Source: Cupriavidus sp. WKF15
GTDB taxonomy: Bacteria > Pseudomonadota > Gammaproteobacteria > Burkholderiales > Burkholderiaceae
Assembly (NCBI RefSeq): GCF_029278605.1
Contig: NZ_CP119573.1
Location: 992,001 to 1,056,000 of the forward strand
Length of the DNA: 64,000 nt
Reading direction: 5' to 3'
Part shown: positions 26,973 to 35,449 of the stretch, one piece after another
Layout: every line of letters starts with the position of its first letter
Numbering within the stretch: position 1 is the stretch's first letter
Notes under the pieces: model-generated
What the model was told of the DNA's origin: nothing
Databases searched by the model: none
Seen by the model: the letters and a program-made list of their open reading frames with translations, nothing else
Position numbers and translations under genes: made by a program

Positions 26973-27491
26973 ATGCGCATCAACAGGCGCTTTTTATTGT
27001 CCGGCGGCACCTTGGCCGCCACACTTGCCGCCATGGGCGGCTGGCGTGCGCTGGCCGGCGGCGCGGCGATTGCTGGCGAGACCCGCAAGGCAGCGGAACG
27101 CTTCGAGGTCACCATGAGCGACGAGGCGTGGCGCCGGAAACTGTCCCCGGCCCAGTACGCCGTGCTGCGCAACGAGGGCACGGAGCGACCCTTCAGCAGC
27201 CCGCTCAACGGCGAGCATCGCAACGGCATCTTTGCCTGTGCCGGCTGCGAGCTCGACTTGTTCTCCTCGAAGACCAAGTTCGACAGCGGGACCGGCTGGC
27301 CCAGCTTCTGGGCACCGCTGGAGAATGCCGTGGGTACCACCGAGGACCGTACCTTCGGCATGCTGCGCACCGAGGTCCATTGCCGGCGCTGCGGCGGTCA
27401 CCTGGGACATGTCTTCGACGATGGCCCGAAGCCGACCGGCCTGCGCTATTGCATGAACGGGGTCGCCATGACATTCCGGCCCGCCGCCTGA
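26973..27491 (+). CDS. msrB: Exported methionine-(R)-sulfoxide reductase MsrB
   Basis: MsrB reduces the R-epimer of methionine sulfoxide in proteins. The 172-aa protein starts with a twin-arginine signal (MRINRRFLLSGG, then a hydrophobic Ala/Gly stretch), so it is expected outside the cytoplasm. The MsrB domain has two zinc CxxC pairs (CAGC, CRRC), the motif FDSGTGWPSFW, and the catalytic Cys160 in LRYCMNGVAM. It is followed 40 bp later by dipZ and then msrA. GGAGG lies nine bases before the ATG. Confidence 0.93.
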   Translation: MRINRRFLLSGGTLAATLAAMGGWRALAGGAAIAGETRKAAERFEVTMSDEAWRRKLSPAQYAVLRNEGTERPFSSPLNGEHRNGIFACAGCELDLFSSKTKFDSGTGWPSFWAPLENAVGTTEDRTFGMLRTEVHCRRCGGHLGHVFDDGPKPTGLRYCMNGVAMTFRPAA

Positions 27492-27531
27492 CGACTTCCG
27501 TGAAGCCCTCCCTGTCGACACGTACAGAACC

Positions 27532-29364
27532 ATGCTGCTCCTGATCCTTGCCTATCTCGGCGGTGCGCTCACCATCCTGAGCCCCTGCATCCTGCCCGTA
27601 CTGCCGTTCGTATTCGCACGCGCGGACCAGCCGTTCGCGCGCAGCGGCCTGCCGCTGCTGGCCGGCATGGGTGTCACCTTCGCGCTGGTGGCCACGCTGG
27701 CGGCCGTGGGCGGCGGCTGGGTGGCGCAGGCCAACCAGTACGGACGCTGGCTCGCCATTGCGCTGCTGGCCGTGTTCGGCCTGACGCTGCTGCTACCGCA
27801 GCTTGCCGAGCGGCTGATGCGCCCGCTGGTCAGCGCAGGCAGCCGCCTGTCCAACTTCGCGCAAGCCGATGGCCGTGCAGCCAGCCCGGCCTCATCGTTC
27901 CTGCTGGGCATCGCCACTGGGCTGCTCTGGGCGCCCTGCGCGGGACCGATCCTGGGCCTCGTCCTGACCGGCGCGGCACTGCAAGGCGCCAACCTTGGTA
28001 CCACGCTGCTGCTGCTGGCGTATGCGGCCGGCGCGGCGACGTCACTGGCGGTGGCCCTGCTGATCGGGGGACGGGTGTTCGCGGCCATGAAGCGTTCGCT
28101 CGACGCTGGCGAATGGATACGCCGCGGCATTGGCGCCGCCATGCTCGTCGGCGTGGTGGCGATCGGGCTGGGTCTCGATACCGGCGTGCTGGCGCGTGTC
28201 TCGACGATTGCCACGGGCGGACTGGAGCAGCACCTCGTCAACAGGCTGGCCGGCAACAAGGCCGCCGACAAGCAGGACGGCACGATAATGACGAGCGCGA
28301 ATCCGAAAGGCGCGGTGCCGGGCGACGCCAGTGGGGGCGCGATGATGACGCGTGCCGGGGGCAGGGCAGCGGCGCTGCCGGTCGAAGGCCTGTTCCCGGG
28401 ACTCAACGGTGCCGTCGAATGGCTGAACTCCCCTCCGCTGACTGCCGAGGGCCTGCGCGGCAAGGTCGTGCTGGTCGACTTCTGGACCTACTCCTGCATC
28501 AACTGCCTGCGCACGCTGCCCTACGTGAAGGCGTGGGCCAACAAGTACAAGGACCAGGGGCTCGTCGTCATCGGCGTCCACGCACCGGAATTCGCGTTCG
28601 AGCGCAATATTGACAACGTGAAGAGGGCCTCCCGCGAGCTCGGCGTGACCTATCCTGTGGCGATTGACAACAACTTCGCCATCTGGCGCGCCTTCGGCAA
28701 CCAGTACTGGCCCGCGCACTACTTCATCGACGCGCAGGGCCGAATTCGCTTCCACCATTTCGGCGAAGGTGAATACGAACACTCGGAAGCCGTGATCCGC
28801 CAACTGCTGGAAGAAGCCGGCCACGCCGATGTGGCGAAGATCGCGATGGCCATGCCGGCCACGTTGAACGACAAGACCGGCAGTGGGGTGCAGATGGCGG
28901 CGGACAACGGTGCGATACGATCGCCGGAGACCTATGTTGGATACGAACGCGCGGAGAACTTCGGCTCGCCTGGCGGCGCGGCGCATGACCGGCCCAAGGA
29001 CTACACGGCGCCCGCGAAGCCCGACCTGAATCAATGGGGCCTTGCCGGCAACTGGCGCATCGGCGCAGAGCGCGCCACGCTTGACCGCCCGAACGGACGC
29101 ATCGTCTACCGCTTCCACGCACGCGACCTGCACCTCGTGCTCGGTCCGGCCCAGGACGGCAAGCCGGTCAGGTTCCGCGTGACGATCGACGGCGCCGAGC
29201 CAGGCACGTCGCACGGCACCGACACCGCGCCGGATGGAACCGGCGAGGTCACCGCCCAGCGCCTCTACCAACTGGTGCGGCAGGACGGCGAGATCAGGGA
29301 CCGCACGTTTGCCATCGAATTCCTCGATCCCGGCGTGGAGGCTTATGCCTTCACATTCGGCTAA
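27532..29364 (+). CDS. dipZ: DipZ-type fusion: CcdA membrane domain, thioredoxin domain and C-terminal DipZ domain
   Basis: This 610-aa protein should carry electrons across the inner membrane to periplasmic thiol enzymes. Residues 1-240 form a CcdA-type membrane domain with Cys19 (LSPCILP) and Cys136 (WAPCAGP), the pair expected to accept electrons from thioredoxin. A linker leads to a periplasmic thioredoxin domain with Cys322 and Cys325 in TYSCINCLRT. Residues ~470-610 form the C-terminal beta domain seen in mycobacterial DipZ. It lies between msrB and msrA, which makes it the likely reductant source for both. Confidence 0.92.
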   Translation: MLLLILAYLGGALTILSPCILPVLPFVFARADQPFARSGLPLLAGMGVTFALVATLAAVGGGWVAQANQYGRWLAIALLAVFGLTLLLPQLAERLMRPLVSAGSRLSNFAQADGRAASPASSFLLGIATGLLWAPCAGPILGLVLTGAALQGANLGTTLLLLAYAAGAATSLAVALLIGGRVFAAMKRSLDAGEWIRRGIGAAMLVGVVAIGLGLDTGVLARVSTIATGGLEQHLVNRLAGNKAADKQDGTIMTSANPKGAVPGDASGGAMMTRAGGRAAALPVEGLFPGLNGAVEWLNSPPLTAEGLRGKVVLVDFWTYSCINCLRTLPYVKAWANKYKDQGLVVIGVHAPEFAFERNIDNVKRASRELGVTYPVAIDNNFAIWRAFGNQYWPAHYFIDAQGRIRFHHFGEGEYEHSEAVIRQLLEEAGHADVAKIAMAMPATLNDKTGSGVQMAADNGAIRSPETYVGYERAENFGSPGGAAHDRPKDYTAPAKPDLNQWGLAGNWRIGAERATLDRPNGRIVYRFHARDLHLVLGPAQDGKPVRFRVTIDGAEPGTSHGTDTAPDGTGEVTAQRLYQLVRQDGEIRDRTFAIEFLDPGVEAYAFTFG

Positions 29365-29388
29365 CCTTTTGAACCCAAGGAGATTCAC

Positions 29389-30123
29389 ATGAACGCGATC
29401 GCAACACTGCAGCGCTTGACGCGCTTCACAACGCTTAGGCTGATGGGTGTCTCCATGCTGGTGGCGGCTGCCGGAATCTGGGGGCGGCCCGCATTATCCG
29501 CGGAGGATGCGGTACGCATTCCCGCCCCCTCGCAGGACGAGAAGCCCGGTGATGCCCACATCGAGACGGCCGTGTTCGCGGGCGGCTGCTTTTGGGGTGT
29601 GCAGGGCGTATTCGAGCACGTGCGTGGCGTGACGCGTGTGACATCAGGCTATGCTGGCGGCGCGGCCAGCACGGCGCAGTACGAGAAGGTTGGCTCAGGC
29701 ACGACGGGCCACGCGGAATCCGTCGAAATCCGCTACGACCCGGCGCAAGTCAGCTACGGCAAGCTGCTGCAGGTCTTCTTCTCGGTGGCACACAACCCGA
29801 CCCAGCTCAACTACCAGGGGCCCGATCACGGCACCCAATACCGCTCCGCGATCTTTCCGGTCACGCCGGCGCAGCGCGCGATTGCCGAGGCCTATATTGC
29901 CCAGCTTGGGGCAGCCAAGTCGTTCCGCGCACCGATCGTGACGCGCGTGGAGGACTACAAAGGGTTCTACCCGGCGGAAGCCTATCACCAGGACTTCCTG
30001 ACGAAGAATCCGCGCCACCCATACATCGTGATCAACGACCTGCCCAAGATCGGCAACCTGAAGCAGATCTTTCCCGATCTCTATCGCAATGACCCGGTGT
30101 TGCTGAGCAGATCGGGGGCCTGA
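29389..30123 (+). CDS. msrA: Exported methionine-(S)-sulfoxide reductase MsrA
   Basis: MsrA reduces the S-epimer of methionine sulfoxide. The 244-aa protein has an N-terminal hydrophobic leader (LMGVSMLVAAAGIWGRPALSA), so it is predicted to be periplasmic. The catalytic domain shows Cys67 in GGCFWGVQ, VTSGYAGG, GHAESVEI and the tail YHQDFLTKNP. AAGGAG is seven bases before the ATG, and the gene is 24 bp after dipZ. With msrB and dipZ it forms a self-contained envelope repair set. Confidence 0.94.
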   Translation: MNAIATLQRLTRFTTLRLMGVSMLVAAAGIWGRPALSAEDAVRIPAPSQDEKPGDAHIETAVFAGGCFWGVQGVFEHVRGVTRVTSGYAGGAASTAQYEKVGSGTTGHAESVEIRYDPAQVSYGKLLQVFFSVAHNPTQLNYQGPDHGTQYRSAIFPVTPAQRAIAEAYIAQLGAAKSFRAPIVTRVEDYKGFYPAEAYHQDFLTKNPRHPYIVINDLPKIGNLKQIFPDLYRNDPVLLSRSGA

Positions 30124-30359
30124 GACTGGGGTACGGGGCGCAACGCGCCTCAGGCGCAGGTCGTACCTGCTACGCATGTCTCTCCGCGCCATATAGCATG
30201 CGATGCGGCGTCGCGATGAGGCAGTGACCATCAGCTAACTGGGCTTCTGGCTCTCGGCAATTCGAACTCCCTCGTCCATGATCGCATTGCCATGCAGCGT
30301 GAACAGGTCGGCACGCCCGCCCGCGGTGGCGTGCAAGGGCAGGCCCGTGCGGATGCGCA
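30124..30359. other. Spacer with possible gene remnant on the minus strand
   Basis: Between msrA and the convergent molybdenum hydroxylase gene, one minus-strand frame from about 30360 to a TAG at 30235-30237 reads as about 40 protein-like residues (LVRIRTGLPLHATAGG, then FTLHGNAIMDEGVRIAES). It has no start codon and I recognise no family, so it may be the tail of a deleted gene or chance. Confidence 0.3.
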
Positions 30360-32477
30360 CTAGTGTTCGACCAGATTCTCGATGCGGATCGGCAACTCCC
30401 GCACTCGCTTGCCGGTTGCGTGAAACACCGCGTTAGCCACGGCCGGCGCCACGCCCACCAGCGCGATTTCCCCCAGTCCCTTTACGCCTAGCTCGTTTAC
30501 ATGGGGATCGACCTCGTCGACAAAATGCGCTTCGAGCGCCTGGATATCCAGGTTGACGGGCACGAGGTAATCCGCCATATGGGCATTCACGGGCCGGCCA
30601 TCGCGCGCATCGAGGGCAGTCCGCTCCATCAGCGCCATGCCGATGCCGCCGACCATCCCGCCCGTGCACTGGCTGGCTGCTAGCCGCGGATTCACGATAC
30701 GACCCGCGCCATAGGCGCCGACCACGCGCCGGACGCGGATCGTACCGACATCGGGATCGATTGCGACTTCCACGAACACCGCACCGAAGGCATGCATGGA
30801 GAAGCGGCTGCGCAATTCGGCATCGGGACCCGCCGTGGCACTGGCTTCAATGCCGCCATCGGTGCGGCCTGCGCGCGCTTGGCGCAGGTCCAGCGCCGCC
30901 ATGCAGGCGAAGCGCACGGCGGAGCCGACCGAAGCGAGGGTCATGGAGCCGCCATGTGGCGGGGTGGGCGGGAAATCCGAGCGGCCAAGGCTGAAGCGCA
31001 CGCTGTCCATTGGCAGCCCCAGCGTCTCGGCGGCGATCTGCGTGATCGAGGTGTAGGTGCCAGGTCCCATGTCGCTGGCTGCGGCTTCCACTTCGGCGGT
31101 GCCATCAGCAAGCAGGCGCACGCGGGCGCTGGCCTGGCCATGGAAGACCGGGTAAGTGGCACAGGCCATGCCCCAGCCGATGCGCAGGCGGCCGTCTCGC
31201 ATCGAGCCGGGCGCCAGCGTGCGGCGGGCCCAGCCGAACGCGTCGGCGCCGCGCTCGTAGCAGGCAAGCATGGAGCGGCTGGAGAAGGGCAGTTGCAGGC
31301 CCTCGTCGAGCCGGGGTTCATTGCGACGGCGCAGCTCCAGCGGATCCATCTGGAGGGCATGGGCCAGCTCGTCCATTGCGCATTCCAGCGCAAAGACGCC
31401 CGTGGCTTCGCCCGGACCCCGCATATAGGTCGGTGTGCTGATGTCCAGTGGCACCAGCCGGTAGCGCGTGCGCACATTAGGGCAGCTATACAGGAAAGGC
31501 GTCACCGCTGTGAGCGCTTCGGTGAACTGCTCATAGCGGCTGGTTTCACCGGTGCCTTCATGCACGATGCCGGTCAGCCTGCCCTCCGGCGTCGCCGCCA
31601 GCGCCACGCGCTGGACCGTGCGTGGCCGGTGCCCCGCAAGATGAAAGGTTTGCCGCCTCGACAGCACCAGCTTGACGGGCCTGCCGACCTCGCGCGCGGC
31701 GATCGCCGCCAGCGTGACATGCGGCCACGTGCGCAGGCTGGTGCCAAAAGCGCCGCCGATAAACGGGCAGATGACGTGGACATTCTCAGCCGGGATGCCG
31801 AAGATCGCCGCGATCTCGGCCTGCTCGTTGACCACAAACTGGCTCTTGCTCCAGAGCGTTAGCCGCTCGCCTTCCCAGGCTGCAATGGTGGCATTCGGCT
31901 CGATCGGCAGGTGATTTTCACGCGCGGCATCGTAGCTGGCATCGATGCTGACCGCGGCTGCCGCCAGCGCACCGTCAGGGTCGCCGCGTACCCGGTCGGC
32001 CGAATGGGGGCCTGGCTCGCGTGCTTCGTCCGGCACCACGGCTTCGGCACGCTTGTCGAGCGGGTCGGAAACAGGTGTTTCCTCGGCATAGCGAATATGC
32101 AGCAGGCAGGCTGCGTGCTCGGCTTGGTCCAGGGTCTGTGCCACGACCACGGCAACCGGCTGGCCGTAGAAGCGGACATGATCGTCCTGCAGGACATGGA
32201 GACGTTCGCCGTGTGCCGGATCGATAAAGCCTTTGTGGGGCGCATACGCCAGTTTCGGGGCGTTCTCATGGGTCAGTACCGCCAAGACCCCTGGCAGCCT
32301 ACGCGCCGCTTCCGTGTTGAGCTCGACTACTCGTCCCAGTCCGATCGAAGCGCCCACGATGACCGCATAGGCTTGCCCGGGTTGATTGAAGTCAGCGGCA
32401 TACTGCGCCCTGCCGGTCACTTTGGCGCGCCCGTCGATGCGGGCATGCGGTTGGCCGATATGGTTTGCGCTCGTCAT
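30360..32477 (-). CDS. Molybdopterin-binding subunit of a xanthine-oxidase-family aldehyde oxidoreductase (PaoC-like)
   Basis: This 705-aa subunit carries the molybdenum cofactor of a three-subunit molybdenum hydroxylase. Landmarks are IGQPHARIDGRAKVTGRAQY at the N-terminus, FIGGAFGTSLRTWPHV, GPGEATGVFALECAMDEL, and the catalytic Glu in KGLGEIALVGVAPA near the C-terminus. Its ATG overlaps the FAD-subunit stop by four bases. Organisation and size match E. coli PaoABC (YagTSR), which oxidises aromatic aldehydes; the true substrate is unknown. Confidence 0.9.
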   Translation of the reverse strand: MTSANHIGQPHARIDGRAKVTGRAQYAADFNQPGQAYAVIVGASIGLGRVVELNTEAARRLPGVLAVLTHENAPKLAYAPHKGFIDPAHGERLHVLQDDHVRFYGQPVAVVVAQTLDQAEHAACLLHIRYAEETPVSDPLDKRAEAVVPDEAREPGPHSADRVRGDPDGALAAAAVSIDASYDAARENHLPIEPNATIAAWEGERLTLWSKSQFVVNEQAEIAAIFGIPAENVHVICPFIGGAFGTSLRTWPHVTLAAIAAREVGRPVKLVLSRRQTFHLAGHRPRTVQRVALAATPEGRLTGIVHEGTGETSRYEQFTEALTAVTPFLYSCPNVRTRYRLVPLDISTPTYMRGPGEATGVFALECAMDELAHALQMDPLELRRRNEPRLDEGLQLPFSSRSMLACYERGADAFGWARRTLAPGSMRDGRLRIGWGMACATYPVFHGQASARVRLLADGTAEVEAAASDMGPGTYTSITQIAAETLGLPMDSVRFSLGRSDFPPTPPHGGSMTLASVGSAVRFACMAALDLRQARAGRTDGGIEASATAGPDAELRSRFSMHAFGAVFVEVAIDPDVGTIRVRRVVGAYGAGRIVNPRLAASQCTGGMVGGIGMALMERTALDARDGRPVNAHMADYLVPVNLDIQALEAHFVDEVDPHVNELGVKGLGEIALVGVAPAVANAVFHATGKRVRELPIRIENLVEH

Positions 32478-33451
32478 CTGGTTTCTCCTGCGAGTTCGAG
32501 GGCCCGGACCACGGTCCGTTGCAGCAGCGCAACCTTGTATCGGTTGCCGGGCAGAGGAGCGGCGTCTGCGATCGTAGTCACCGCGGCCGCCTCGAAGCTC
32601 TCGCGCGTCGGCGCTTTGCCTTGCAAGGCGACTTCAGCAGCACGCATGCGCCACGGCCTGGTGCCGACGCCACCGCATGCGAGGCGTGCGCCCTGGATCG
32701 CGCCATCACGAACCTCGAAGGCTGCCGCGGCCGATACCAGGGCAAATTCATATGAGGCCCGGTCCCGCACCTTTAGATAACGCGCATTCCGTGCATAAGG
32801 GAGCGGTGGAACCCTGACCTCGACGATGAGTTCGCCGGGCTCCAAGGCGTGTTCGAGATGCGGCGTGGTCCCGGGCAGCCGGTAAAGGTCTTCCACGGGG
32901 AAGTGGCGTGACCCGTTTGGGCCATGTACATAGACCACCGCGTCCAGTGCGACCAGTGCAACCGCAAGGTCGGACGGATGTGTTGCCGAGCAATGGTCGC
33001 TGACGCCCAGGATGGCATTGCCCGCATGCAGGCCGTCGATGGCCGCGCAACCGCTGTCCGGGGTGCGCTTGTTGCAGGCCGCATCGAGCATGCGGAAGTA
33101 AGGACAGCGCACGCGCTGGAGCAGGTTGCCACCGATGCTGGCCATGTTGCGTAGCTGGGGCGAGGCGCCCTCGAGCAGCGACTCGGCAATCACCGGATGG
33201 AGGCGGCAGACATCGGGATGCGCAGCGACATCGGACATGCGGGCCAGCGCGCCGATGACCAGCTCGTCGCCCTCCACGCGGATATGGCCAAGCGGCAGTG
33301 CGTTGATGTCGACCAGCCGCGTGGGCTGCTCCACGTGCTCCCGCATCAGATCCACCAGCGTGGTGCCGCCGGCGATAAAGCGCGCCCCACCCGCGGCGGC
33401 GGCCAGCGCTTCCGCTTCCGAGCTGGCCTTCTGCAGTATGAACGGGATCAT
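32474..33451 (-). CDS. FAD-binding subunit of molybdenum hydroxylase with extra Fe-S insertion (PaoB-like)
   Basis: This 325-aa subunit has the CO-dehydrogenase flavoprotein fold: FIAGGTTLVDLMREHVEQP for the FAD pyrophosphate and MASIGGNLLQRVRCPYFRML. The latter leads into a Cys-rich loop (RCPYF, AACNKR, SGCAAI, DHCSAT). These four cysteines match the [4Fe-4S] insertion typical of the PaoB group. Start ATG 33451 overlaps the stop of the iron-sulfur subunit gene (ATGA); the longer open frame upstream lies inside that gene. Confidence 0.88.
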   Translation of the reverse strand: MIPFILQKASSEAEALAAAAGGARFIAGGTTLVDLMREHVEQPTRLVDINALPLGHIRVEGDELVIGALARMSDVAAHPDVCRLHPVIAESLLEGASPQLRNMASIGGNLLQRVRCPYFRMLDAACNKRTPDSGCAAIDGLHAGNAILGVSDHCSATHPSDLAVALVALDAVVYVHGPNGSRHFPVEDLYRLPGTTPHLEHALEPGELIVEVRVPPLPYARNARYLKVRDRASYEFALVSAAAAFEVRDGAIQGARLACGGVGTRPWRMRAAEVALQGKAPTRESFEAAAVTTIADAAPLPGNRYKVALLQRTVVRALELAGETR

Positions 33452-33981
33452 GGCTGCTTCCTCCCTCCAACTTCGGCGACCGCCGCGACGATTCCCGGGT
33501 AGGCCCCGCACCGGCAGATGTTGCCGCTCATCCAGAAGCGCACCTCCTCGGGCGAAGTGGCATGACCCTCGCCAATGCAGGCTACGCCCGACATGATCTG
33601 GCCGGCCGTGCAGAATCCACATTGAAACCCGTCGTGCGCGATAAACGCGGCCTGTAGCGGATGCAATTCGCCGTCGACCGTCGACAGGCCTTCAATCGTG
33701 CTGACGTGCGCGTCATTACAGATGGCGGCAAGCGCAAGGCAGCTGTTGATCCTGCGCCCGTTCACCAGCACCGTGCAGGCGCCGCATGCGCCCTGGTTGC
33801 ATCCCTTCTTCGTGCCCGTGAGATCCAGGCGCTCGCGCAGGACGTCGAGCAGCGATTCGCGCGGGTCGATATCGAGGCGATGCAGCGTGCCGTTGACCGT
33901 CAGGTTTAGCGGCACGCGGGTAGAGCCGTGGTCATCGCCAGGCTGTGGCTGACTGCCTTCGGAACGAACAGAACTGGACAT
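33448..33981 (-). CDS. [2Fe-2S] subunit of molybdenum hydroxylase (PaoA-like)
   Basis: This 177-aa subunit holds two [2Fe-2S] clusters. The plant-ferredoxin-type site is KGCNQGACGACTVLVNG plus a downstream SCLALA Cys; the second is CGFCTAGQIMS with NICRCGAYPGI. AGAGGA about nine bases upstream supports ATG 33981; nearer ATGs upstream sit too close to it. E. coli PaoA carries a twin-arginine leader, but I see none here, so the complex is probably cytoplasmic. It is the first gene of the three-gene operon. Confidence 0.88.
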   Translation of the reverse strand: MSSSVRSEGSQPQPGDDHGSTRVPLNLTVNGTLHRLDIDPRESLLDVLRERLDLTGTKKGCNQGACGACTVLVNGRRINSCLALAAICNDAHVSTIEGLSTVDGELHPLQAAFIAHDGFQCGFCTAGQIMSGVACIGEGHATSPEEVRFWMSGNICRCGAYPGIVAAVAEVGGRKQP

Positions 33982-34459
33982 AGTCGACATTCCTCTTTGC
34001 ATGGCCCAAGGAACTTGGGCGATTGGGGACAAGGGCGTCGTCCGGTGCCTGCACCAACCATGGGAACGCTCGGCGGGAAATGAACTGCAGCGACACCCCG
34101 GGGCGCGAATCCTGCAAGTCACTACAGGCTTCGCCGGGCCCTGGCCCACATCGGGAACCGAAAGGTGTGTGGCGGTCACGCACTGGTGGACAGTCGTGGC
34201 CTGCTACAGGCACCGGTGGTCATTGCAACGAAACGCCGTCTCATTGCCACGGGCGATTCCTTGCGTTGACGGATTGGATAATAGGTACGAAAAGAGAGCC
34301 TCGCTGGCATTTCCTCGCCTCAAGCGGCAGCCACTCAAGAGCGGCGCGCAAAGCACGCCAGGAAAGATGCGAACGGAGAAAAGCGGCTTGACTCGGCCCA
34401 TCTCTCCCGCGTTGCGGAAACCGAAGTCCTTGACCTGCGCAACATCAAGCGCAGACCTC
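33982..34459. other. Spacer upstream of the molybdenum hydroxylase operon
   Basis: About 480 bp without a supported gene. It should contain the operon's promoter and is the 3' flanking exon side of the group II intron that begins at 34460. Minus-strand frames across it show no recognisable family. Confidence 0.3.
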
Positions 34460-35365
34460 ATTAGCGGGTAAGGGAACGACGTCACCGTCGCCCCCTCCCC
34501 AAAGAACCGTACGTGCGAGTTTCCCCGCATACGGCTCGCGCATGGCTAAAGCACCGTTGCCCGGCGCCGGCCTTTCCATACAGCACAAGACCTTCGCATA
34601 CGTCATATCGTTGGCCCATCTCATTGCTGAGGCGGAGGCGCTGAACTGCCGTAAAACAACGACAGTCTCTTCCAAGCTGCCCCGCGTTGGACCGCAAATA
34701 CTGGTTCGCGACAGCCACACCTCGCGCAAGTCTGCACCCTTTCAGGTCGGAGCAAAGTTTGAACTCCTATCCGGACGATTACAGTCTGGCATTCGCTTTT
34801 TGCGCGTTCTCTTACCCGCTTCCCCAACAGCTTCCCTCACGGGTCGCTTGCCAACGATTCGATGTTCTAAATGTTGGCAGAGAATCGGGCTTACCACGTT
34901 CCCGTTCTTGCCGACCTCGGCGATACCTCCAGCCCGAGGACTGTCCGTTTAGCGCCCGCCTATCCCACGGCAGCCCTGATGACGACGTGCCCCTACTGAT
35001 CAAAGGAGCAACCAGCTGCTTACCTTTTGGTCAGGGCCTACCAGCCGCTTTGGCCCATCGGAATTGACGCGGTTTATCAGCGATTCACATCTGTTGCGCA
35101 TGCGGAAATTTCCTAGTCCCTACACCGCGTTGCGGCTTGCAGCGTCGCCACCATTCGTCGCCGAATCATGACGTCTTTCGACGGGTACATTGTCCCCGGA
35201 GCTTCAGACCCGACGATTACTCATCACGCCTGTCCAGGTAGGAGACTGCTGGTCGTACAGCAGGTCACAGCACACTAGTACCGTATGTGACAAGACAAGA
35301 ACGAACTTCGCTGCCCGCTGAAACTTGACTACCGACACGCCGCGGGCAAGCAGCACGTGTCGCAC
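34460..35365 (-). ncRNA. Group II intron lacking an intron-encoded protein
   Basis: On the minus strand the element opens with GTGCGACACG at 35365, the group II 5' consensus. It closes with a domain V/VI pair and the end GCTAAT at 34460. The six bases just before the 5' end (CTGATC, 35366-35371) are IBS1. Their exact complement GATCAG occurs at 34996-35001, about 364 nt into the intron, where EBS1 is expected, with a G-U pair extending it. Only about 460 nt separate EBS1 from domain V, too little for a reverse transcriptase, and no such ORF is seen. The exact 3' boundary is inferred. Confidence 0.78.
34466..34537 (-). ncRNA. Group II intron domains V and VI
   Basis: Domain V spans 34504-34537 on the minus strand. 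GAGCCGTA pairs perfectly (with one G-U) with TACGGTTC, the catalytic AGC triad is present, and the tip is CGGG-GAAA-CTCG with a GNRA loop. Domain VI follows (about 34466-34500): CGACG-GTGA-CGTCG extended by G-rich and C-rich arms, with an unpaired A in TTACCC near the 3' end that could be the branch point. Confidence 0.88.
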
Positions 35366-35449
35366 GATCAGCGATCCCCTAACCATTGGGAAGTTTGCCT
35401 GATCAACGTAACGCTACGGGAACTCTTCGAGTGGATGTGCCAGGGGGGA

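Noticed and set aside
28042..29388. A 448-codon minus-strand frame opposite dipZ
   Set aside because: Antisense to a clear CcdA-thioredoxin fusion gene; no motif of its own.
34542..34952. Open frames on both strands inside the intron (for example 136 codons on the plus strand)
   Set aside because: No reverse transcriptase or maturase motifs such as YADD; the interval is explained by intron RNA structure.
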